From the NCBI GenBank assembly GCA_003427395.1, contig BFEA01000488.1, forward strand, positions 590,127 to 639,724: a stretch of 49,598 bases of DNA, written 5' to 3'. Origin of the DNA: Chara braunii. Taxonomy: Eukaryota; Streptophyta; Charophyceae; Charales; Characeae. Positions 41,561-49,598 of the stretch are shown one piece after another; the first letter of the stretch is position 1, and each line of letters begins with the position of its first letter. A model generated the notes under the pieces. That model made no database searches. It worked only from the letters and a program-made list of their open reading frames with translations, and had not been told where the DNA came from. Position numbers and translations under genes: made by a program.

Positions 41561-43989
41561 CCCGTCGAGCGCATCGTTCCGGCACCTCACGTAGCCGCGC
41601 GGGACCCTTTCGGCCACGTCACGCAGGAGTTGGACCAACCTCGGCACGAACACGCGCATGGAGCTTCCTTAGGCCGCGCCGGCCGAGTGCGCCAGCCATA
41701 CCTCTCGCGAGCCCCTACGACAGGATAGGGCCTGCGCGAGGCACAACTTACCTCCACCTTATGGGAGCTGTCACCTCCCTTCAGTGGGCGTATCCCCGCC
41801 GAGCTACCAGTCCACAGTACGAAAGCTACTCGGTTGCAATCGCAGAGGTGGGCCAGCCGAGGGCGTTTCTCGTTCGCTGTAGCATAGGGGGTACGCGAGG
41901 TAATACGCCTATCGGACCTGCACGCGAACCGACATCTCGGGAGGCTGGAATCCCAAGCGCGGCCCGACGTCGGTCGACTAGGACGCATCCCACACACCAC
42001 GCGCACACCACCTTACGAACACAATAATAAAACACACGCACACACACATACGAAACAACCCAACGCAAACAACGCGACAACGCTCTTAGCCCCTCGGTAG
42101 CCTTCCCGATGCAGAAATCAGATAGACGTCGCGCGAGACTCAGTATAGAAGTCACGCGGATGCAGGGCTAACTCCTGTCGACTCGCAATGCAAACGCACG
42201 CACGCAGTCGCAGTGATGGCGTACTATGTAGTACCCATACTCACGCGGTCCTCGTTACTCTCAAGGGTCGCATTCGACGCTTAAGTGTCGGCTGACATGT
42301 ACCTCGAGGGTTAATCTCTCGATCGCTAGACAATCACTGTGCGCGGTTGAAGACCACACCCTCTTCTACACCCTGTGCACAGGGGTTGAGTAGACAACTT
42401 TAACCTGTCGTGGCGGTCGAACATCAAGGGGTTTGACTTTGACGGCCGCCACGGACTATAACGTCCAACCATGAAAACGAAAAAAAGGAGACTCACTTCG
42501 ACCCCGACTAGCTAATGGCCCTCTAAAATGGAAAGGGGGTGGATAAGCCCAAACGACGCGCGCGTGGAGGAGGTCCGGTATCCTATCCATAGGCTACCCG
42601 GCGTCCGGGATAATGAGGTCCATGCACGGACCCCCAAAGGCTGACCGGAGCTAGTCCTCCGCCCACGTGCCGCTTCATGTTACCAAGACCCCAAGTTTAG
42701 TGGCTGTGTCGCGCTCGTGATCTCGCCGCCTGACCCATAACTCTTTTAGTGCGGGATGCAACGAGTGNCGCGCGCNAACTTAGTATAAGATCGCGAGNGC
42801 GCTGGACTTACACATACTATCTCGCTATGCAGTTCCACGTGAGTAGCCGTGATGACNGTGCATTGTGTAGTGCNCACACCCAAATGACCTATTATGAGCC
42901 AAGGGGTCACCTTTCGATGCTCAGGCGTTGGCTGAAGCGCGAGCCAATGAGGGTAATCCCTTTAGCGCACCTAAAACCGGCCTAAGGGCTTTTCCANCTT
43001 CAGCACCCTGAGGTGTCCCAACGGGTGCGGGGCAAGACGACCCCTAGGGCAGAAGGGAGTTTGGAGCGGTGGTGAGTTGTCTGGCGCATCACCAGCAACA
43101 AGCTGACCCTTCCGCCCGGAACTTTATCGTTCCACCAAGATAAATCGCAACGAGGAAAAGAAACAAGAATTGGCGAGGGGTATCCCCTCCCTTCTATTCA
43201 CCCCACCCTTCGACTGACCCTTAGTACGCGGGCACTTCAGGCCACGCTAGCTCCACACGTAGGTACACATGCACTGGCACATATATACATGCACAAGGGG
43301 AATAATTATGTGACGATCCCTTTTCACAGTCATAGTGGCCCTCCTCCTAGCCATACATATATATGTGATCGCAAGGCAGCCCAACCGAAACCCCAAGTCT
43401 TTGAACATACCTGCAATCACATCAAAAGTTAGACAAGAGTCAACACACTACGCGAAGTCAACTCCAACCAGTTCCTATAGTCATACCCCTCGCTTTAGCC
43501 ATGCAAACCCCAACTTTCAGCCAACCAACCTCAATTAAATACTCGATACCTTTGTTAAATGACTATTCAATAAAAGNCCGGGTGAAACCCTTACCAAACA
43601 AAAAAAAGATCATCAGGGCTAAAGCCTTTTAGGTTGAGTATGGGGAGCGAGTAGTAATTGCCTCGTGAGCCGACGAATCGGTAACCGACCTGTTATCAGT
43701 GATAACAGATGATGATCCTTGCAAGATCAAACTGAACTAGCCCAAGTCTTGAATCGAATGTCCAAGAAAGGCCTGTACCATAAGACAGGTAAATGCCCAA
43801 GCTAAATCATCAGCATACGGGGTATGACNCTCCATATCACATTCTCACCCAACTTACCTACCAACTAAATCAAAATCTACCCCTTAGCCAGTGCCTAAGC
43901 AAAGGTAGACTAACGGCAGGATCTCCCCTATTCAGGGTGGATCGTCAGAATCGCCATCTGTCAGAATATAATCGAACTCCTCTAAATCA

Positions 43990-44375
43990 AGAAAATTTCA
44001 GCAGCGCTTCCCGTAGGAAAAGTACCTTTTCAGAATTTATATCAGCCCGAATATGAGAACAGAAATAGTCTTTGACTTTCTAAAGTCCAATTTTGTCTAA
44101 CTCCCTATATTAGCAAAAATTTGGGCGGCACTCCCTTTAGAAAATGAGACTTTCCAGATTTTTACTAAGCCATACATGAATTTTAGACAGGTTGAACTTT
44201 GAGAAGTCAAGAATTGACTAACTCCCCAGATTTGTAGAAATTTCGTCAGCGCTTCCCGTAGAGAAAGTGGCTTACCAAAATTTATACAAAGCGAAGTATA
44301 ACAAAAGATCCCAGAAAATGCGAGAATCGATCTAAGTGAGAAAAACTTAGCTCAGAAAAAACAGAAATTGACCTA
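43990..44375. repeat. Three-unit hairpin module repeat, complete copy
   Basis: Units of about 115-150 bp end in 'taactccc' (about 44105, 44225, 44380). Each has a different hairpin before that end: GACTTT-ct-AAAGTC (44074-44087), TTGAACTT-tgag-AAGTCAA with one mismatch (44192-44210), and CTAAGT-gagaaaa-ACTTAG (44332-44350). Confidence 0.75.
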
Positions 44376-44580
44376 ACTCCCATTGCTCTAGCACGAGGCG
44401 AGCCTCTAAAGCAACTACCTATCAACCTGACACTCAAACCAAGTAGTAACCTCACTCAGCCTCATGCAGGCCAAACCACAAAGGTAAGTACTCTCGCCAC
44501 CCCAAGTCAATCTTTGCAAACAATAGTTCGTAACTCCTCAATGCTTCATCCCCTTATACCGAGCTTACATAGGGCATAAA

Positions 44581-45404
44581 GTCAAGCCGTCCAATCTTAT
44601 GGAACTTGCCTGACTCAGCCATTGAGTATACACGAACAGGTTGCACAACTACTTCTCTCTTCTTTTTGGGCATACGACTAGGCCTTTCATGTTAGAACAA
44701 GACTTAGTTGCCCAAAACTGTTTAATATCCAACTTATATTTACCTCTCTAAGCTTGGTGTTTAAAAGCTGGGCATAGGACCGAGCCGTTCATCTTAGAAC
44801 AAGGCCTGGCCTGCCCAAGGTTACCTTCAATTATACTCTTAGTTATACTCTCTTCATTTTATGATAAGCTAAAGCCAGGCCGTCCGATCTTATGGAACCC
44901 ATGCTTGGCTAGCCTGTTCATAGATAGGGTAGTATAAAATATAGCCAATTTTTAACCCTTTGGGTTCCAGCATATGCGAGGCATTGGGCCAGACCGTCCA
45001 ATCTTATGGAACTGGTCTCGTCCTCTGCCAGGTTCATTTCTCTCTGACCCAACTGTGTACAACATGAGTCCAAGGCCGTCCAATCTTATGGACTTGCCCT
45101 GCCCTCAGCAAGGATTACCCCCTCAGCATAAAACAAGAGATGGGGCTGAGCCGTCCAATCTTATGGACTTGCTCGGACCTCCTCGATCAGAAACAAAAGA
45201 AACAGAACAAACCCAAACAAACATGGCAACCAAACCCTCCAATCTTATGGTACAGGTTTGACCCCTGAAAAGTCAACCACAGTCAACCCTCATAGTTCAG
45301 AGCAATCAGACCGTCCAATCTTATGGAACTGGTCTGATCCTCCAAGCAATTTGAAAATAAAACACAGCGGTCAGGCCGTCCAATCTTATGGAACTGGTCT
45401 GACC
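44581..45404. repeat. Array of ~10 stem-loops, 5' LTR copy
   Basis: Same order and spacing as 24658-25481. Between-copy differences are informative: in the fourth unit (near 44875) AGCCAGGC/GCTTGGCT replaces AGCCAGAC/GCCTGGCT, keeping pairing potential. The second unit has decayed. Confidence 0.88.
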
Positions 45405-48400
45405 CCATAGGGCCCATTCACGCTTAGGCAAAACCACCCTTCACCCACCATTCCCCGAGACGCAACCCCTTCTATTCACAATCTGCTTTCAGGCAATCAA
45501 CAAAAACAGAAACTCAGATTGCACATACATTCCTTTCCTTAGTCTGAGTCATGTCCTGTCAGCCAAACCAAAGTCAAAATAGGGGTGCATGCAACATACT
45601 CATTCAAACATAGCAGGACGTACAAATAGGGGTTATACCAGGGGGTATAGAGCGAAAGCAAAAGGTTACCTTTCAGTTCCCTGCCTCCAGAGCCTCGCCT
45701 AGGCTCCAGCAGAGCTCCCTCAATCGGCTGGGTGAACCTCCCACAGAGGCCTTGGCGCGGATTACGGGTTGCAATCCCGCCTGCCGCCTTCCTCTCAGAA
45801 CCAACATACTAGACTTAGAGTAAGAAGGGCAAAAGAAGAATGGTTCATTCTCTCAGATACAAGAGGGGTGCTCTCAGACTCGCAGGAGAGGGCCTTGATA
45901 TCTTGGCGCGCCTGAGGGCCCCACAATGATGGCCAAAAAAATCAACAGCCTGGTCAAACTTGGAGTCACCCCACTGAATCAACTCTCCGTTGACGGCCCT
46001 CCGGTTCGCAGCAACACAGTCAGTCCACCGCTACAACGCAGAACCGACGGCAGTCCGGCGATCCTCCTCCCCTTTTTTGCCTAATTGCCTGCTCCCCCAC
46101 CTGGCGAGATGGCCAGCACACCGGCCAACGAGAGGACTGCTCAGCCTTCGCGAACTCCTAACCCGGCCCAGCCGGGCGGCTCACCAACCCGCAAGCCTAT
46201 CCAGTAAAAGGCGAACAAAGCCCTTCCACCCCACCGGTGCCCAGTACTCTGATGGTCTTGGTGGGGAACATCGCAAACGCTGTGCATTAGCAAAATAATT
46301 GCACGTACACGCACAGTTTAGCGGCTCCCGGCTGCCCGCACAGCAGACCGTAACTCCCCGTTGCAACCGCAGCGCATGTACATTGTCCTACACTGTGTAC
46401 CCAGACAGCATTTACTACATAGCAGTAACTCCCTACAAGGCCAGCGCAGTGGCAGTCCTCTCGAGGGAAGCTTCGGCCTTCCCAGCTTCACCTGGCCCAT
46501 AGCCTGTGCCCGGCAATAGTAACGGTAATTACATCCAGAAAACCACCTCGTCGGACCCAGCGGCAGCAACCGCAGTGCATGCAGGTGCCGGCCTCGTAGA
46601 CCACCGCCAAGCCCAGGTACGTACTATTACACCTTTTTCCTCACCTCTCACCTGCTGCAGTCTGCTACGTCCGATATAGGAGGGTCTTCTCACGTAATGT
46701 GGGAAGGTGCACCTGCCTGCCAGGAAGGTAACGGCGACTACTTTCACGGACGAGGTAACCAACGTCAACCCGCAGGTAAGTCTCCAACCTCATTACCTCG
46801 CGGTCAACCCCAAACTGCCACCGGCGGTACTGCGAGCAAACTCCAATGAACCTCTCCCTAGAACGTAGCCAGGTACATGCATGGTCGTGCATGGGCATGA
46901 GGACAGCAGGTGGTGCAACGCACCGGGTAAAAGGTAAGTCTTCCTCCACGGATTGCCGTCTCTGCTAACGGGATGAGCAAAATCGAATGAATCTATCACC
47001 AGAACCTACCTCGATACATGCGCATCGTTGTTGCCCATCCGCCTACATGTCGTGCAGCTCCTGACACTCACACCGACAAACCTACTAACCTACCGCCAAA
47101 ACTAACGTCGCCACCATGTTTGCAATGCCTTAAAACCCCGAACTAACACTCTCCCTCGCCCGTTCTCGTCAAGAAATGGGCGAGTTGTCTCCTTCCTCGT
47201 CTGCTATTCCCACCTGCCGCCATCACTCNGCGCAGTCTNTTTCTCGACTAACTTTTNTTTTACTAACTCTTTCACCGATCAAACACTTCCAACGAACTCG
47301 CCCGGGGTTAAAACCCCAGCTTCGCACGTCTCCCCGCGTAAATCCGTCCGCCAACGAGTTCAAAACACTCGTTTCTCCTGTTGCCATAACCCGGCTCCCT
47401 CGTCCTCTCCATCGGACGCACCCGGACGCAATTCTGGTTCGGGTTCATTCAATTCTTGATTCGCCTTGCCCTGCTTGCTGCGCCCCCCCCTTCTCACTCC
47501 GTTTTCTCTGTCTTAGGGCTGCAGCTCCGCTGCCTTGCTCTATCCGCCACCTCTTACGCCCTCCTTCGCCATCTCGTCCCGAATGTACCCGGCCCCCATC
47601 CTCGTCCGGGTTCATCCCCTGTTATTTCCTTCACTACTGTTTCCGCCTTATCTTGGCGCAGTAAGTTTCCCAACTAACATCCCTCTTATCACTCTAACAC
47701 CCAATCCAACCTCACCAGTGGATTCACCCGGCCCTATAACCTCTAATTCGCACCCTTGTTTGCCCAAAACCGTCGAGAAACGGCCTAGCAATTCACTTTT
47801 CCCTCTCCCCTTTCGTAGCTTCCCACCATAGCCCGCGCACCGACTTTTCTCCTAACTCTCCACCCACTAACTCTCCCGTCATTCTACCTTTATTATCTGA
47901 TTCGCCCAGTCTCAACCCCCCCCAAATCCTATCTTTCCCCCTTGAACTCCGTTTAGGAATGAGTAAACTACACGTTTCTTTTCCCTTCTTTCCATCACCT
48001 TCGCCATCTCTCCGCACACACAGTCTTCTATCTTACTCCTATCTTACCAACCCAATGCTGAAGTTGGCCTTACGAGTGGTTTCACCCGGGGCAAAAACCC
48101 CGGGATCGCCCCTTCCCCCGACCAAAACGGCTCACGACCACGCGAGATCGGTATCTCCCACCATCACCCCTCCTCCGAACGCACCTGGCGCACTCGTCCG
48201 GATCCATGCCACTTTCCCCTCGCTCCGCCCTCTAATGCCCCGCGCCTCTTCTGTCCCTTGCCTTAGCGCCTGCTTCCGCGGCGTCTCCTTCCCTACCTCA
48301 CCTTTCCCGCCACCTCCCGTGCGTGTATCGAATGCACCCCGACGTCGAACCCAACCAGGCTCACTCCCCGCTCATGCTTACGTCACCACCCTCCTCTTCC

Positions 48401-48555
48401 TGGTGTTTCTCAGCGCGGCCCGGTTCGCTCTCCGACTCCACCGGACTACAACAGCAGCGCAACCCCGCCGTCAGTTGACCAAGACAGACGGTGGAAACAA
48501 AGGCAAATGCAAAAAACCGACAGGCAGCAAACCTCGTCACTGCCCCCCCGCGCTC

Positions 48556-48563
48556 GATTTATA
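48556..48563 (-). promoter_or_regulatory. Candidate TATA box, 5' LTR
   Basis: TATAAATC on the minus strand, at the same position in the LTR as 28581-28588. In the 5' LTR this would drive the genomic RNA. Confidence 0.4.
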
Positions 48564-49465
48564 CCAGGTGACCGTGCGCGGGGCTGTGCACATCCCCCCC
48601 TTTCGTATCGTTCCAATTTTAGCGGACGTCCCGAAGAACTTAGCCGCGGTAGCACCCACCCACGGCTCTTCCAAGTTCTGACCGCCAGCCGCGGTACCGC
48701 GCCCCTTGAATCAAGACGGGACCGCGGATAGTAATGAGAACGATAAAAAGAAATAAAGAAAAAAGACCAAAATTAAAATATCGTAAAATATCCTACACAT
48801 ATATATAAGAAAAGTCCTAAAGACGGAGTGGGTCCGCTAACACCCTACGGGTTCCATAGGTCGGGTCCACTGCAGCACCCACTAGCAGGGGGATAGCCTT
48901 GTTGAACCCTCAACCCCCTCAGTTCCCTCTATGATGCTCTACCGCTGCTGCACCAACGCCTGCTGGCCTCGATCCCTAAGTCCCTGTAGTAGTAGTCCAA
49001 CGCCGTAACCTATAGGGCTATGCCCCAGCTTGGGATAACTAGGCGCAGAATCCAATATAAAGTGGTGTCGCGCCGTGCCTAGCCTTGGAAACAACAGCCT
49101 AGGCCTTTTCTCTCCCACCGCGGCCGGCGCGCCAACACCACGCCCCCGCACCAGTCTACTTAGACCGCGTCGTGGCCGCCCTGCACGCCACCCCGTGCGC
49201 CAGTCTTACCGACGGTCGCGCATGCCAACCCAGGAACGAGCTCTTACTTCTCATCCAAGCCATAGCACGGTCCGGGTCGGTCGACTAGACCGGCCACTCA
49301 CTCAATCAGAAAAAATCACACGCGCGCCTTAAATCTGCGCGCCCACATACCCTCTAGTCTAGTCAACCATCCAGCCAGCATAAATCACAGACGCATCCGC
49401 GCCTAGCGCGGTGTACCCAAACGCTAACCCAGACTATTCCCTGTCACTTGCAAAACTCAGGGCGG

Positions 49466-49483
49466 ATACCCTTGCAAGGGTAT
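49466..49483. repeat. Terminal palindrome of the 5' LTR
   Basis: ATACCCTT-gc-AAGGGTAT, 11 bp from the LTR terminus. Confidence 0.85.
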
Positions 49484-49508
49484 TCGCACCGACAGCGACC
49501 CCTTCCCC

Positions 49509-49539
<31 letters not shown>

Positions 49540-49598
49540 GATCAATCAATCGATCAATAAAAAAATTAAAAAAAAAGTAAAAAAAAAAAAAGTAAAAA
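49509..49598. repeat. (AATC)n microsatellite and A-rich end
   Basis: About eleven tetranucleotide units with two cgat interruptions, then an A-rich tract to the window edge. Confidence 0.95.

Larger units (their letters stand above)
21570..49494 (-). mobile_element. Giant-LTR Ty3/gypsy retrotransposon (~27.9 kb)
   Basis: Two collinear direct repeats of about 7.9 kb enclose a 12,042-bp internal region with, in minus-strand order, PBS, gag, protease, RT-RNase H, integrase, a second gag-like ORF and a non-coding tail. The gene order protease-RT-RNase H-integrase is the Ty3/gypsy order. LTR ends are TGTCG...CGACA, with the last base mutated to G in the 5' LTR. No clean target duplication is seen: left flank ggcacc (to 21569), right flank gcgacc (from 49495). 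The polyprotein frames carry frameshifts and stops, so this copy is not autonomous. A purine-rich tract is not obvious at the internal edge of the 3' LTR. Confidence 0.9.
41563..49494 (-). repeat. 5' LTR of the giant element (7,932 bp)
   Basis: Direct repeat partner of 21570-29520. It begins TGTCGGTGCG at 49494 (minus) and ends GCTCGACG at 41563. It contains the palindrome (49466-49483), the candidate TATA (48556-48563), the stem-loop array (44581-45404) and the three-unit hairpin module. Divergence from the other LTR looks like a few percent by eye, except for an identical stretch that is suspicious (see findings). Confidence 0.93.

Noticed and set aside
43335-44056. Short open frames identical in both LTRs (67 and 87 codons)
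   Set aside because: Their identity reflects the likely duplicated consensus stretch, they are under 90 codons, and they show no domain.
21564-49500. Target-site duplication GGCACC/GCGACC around the giant element
   Set aside because: Only about four of six bases match, which is not convincing.

Overview
This window is eukaryotic nuclear DNA dominated by mobile elements. It has no operons or bacterial gene spacing, carries one credible spliced GT-AG intron, and holds microsatellites, a ~519-bp palindromic MITE-like repeat in two copies, and Ty3/gypsy-type LTR retrotransposons at several stages of decay. The primer-binding site is complementary to a plant-type tRNA-Asp 3' end, and integrase and RT fragments resemble gypsy elements I associate with plants, charophyte algae (Chara-like) and basidiomycetes. 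A charophyte or other plant-lineage genome is my best guess, with low to moderate confidence. I see no intact host gene.

Layout. 1-3.2 kb: simple repeats, two degenerate minisatellites and unassigned sequence. 3.2-5.1 kb: a 5'-truncated gypsy pol (RNase H tail plus integrase, + strand) ending in a polypurine tract, with an LTR start into which a foldback MITE has inserted. 5.9-8.7 kb: no gene recognised. 8.7-9.5 kb: a truncated RT of a conventional gypsy lineage. 9.5-13.4 kb: tandem duplications, a fragment of the giant LTR described below, a (GA)n tract and the second, inverted MITE copy. 14.5-20.0 kb (minus): a decayed long gene encoding an unrecognised N-terminal region, a weakly DNA-methylase-like segment, acidic and Ser-Gly-Gly-Lys repeats, a duplicated 75-codon unit, a 145-bp intron and a C-terminal Ulp1/C48 protease domain. 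20.15-21.3 kb: an inverted, truncated copy of the giant LTR.

21.57-49.49 kb: one ~27.9-kb Ty3/gypsy element on the minus strand with unusually long LTRs (7,951 and 7,932 bp as assembled) that begin TGTCG and end CGACA. Read right to left: 5' LTR, tRNA-Asp PBS, Gag with a CCHC knuckle, aspartic protease, RT-RNase H-integrase, then a second Gag-like ORF downstream of pol, ~2.1 kb of non-coding sequence, and the 3' LTR. The second Gag-like ORF has a duplicated capsid-like module, a charged middle and its own CCHC knuckle. It is preceded by a strong splice-acceptor-like sequence, which suggests expression from a spliced subgenomic RNA. The element is decayed by frameshifts and in-frame stops.

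The most striking signal is in the LTRs. An array of about ten stem-loops shares a nearly invariant loop (core AATCTTATGG), but the stems differ from unit to unit and stay paired through compensatory changes. A second family of three hairpin modules lies beside it, and related hairpins sit in the internal non-coding region. This looks like a repeated structured-RNA (or cruciform) system carried by the element and is the best candidate here for something undescribed.
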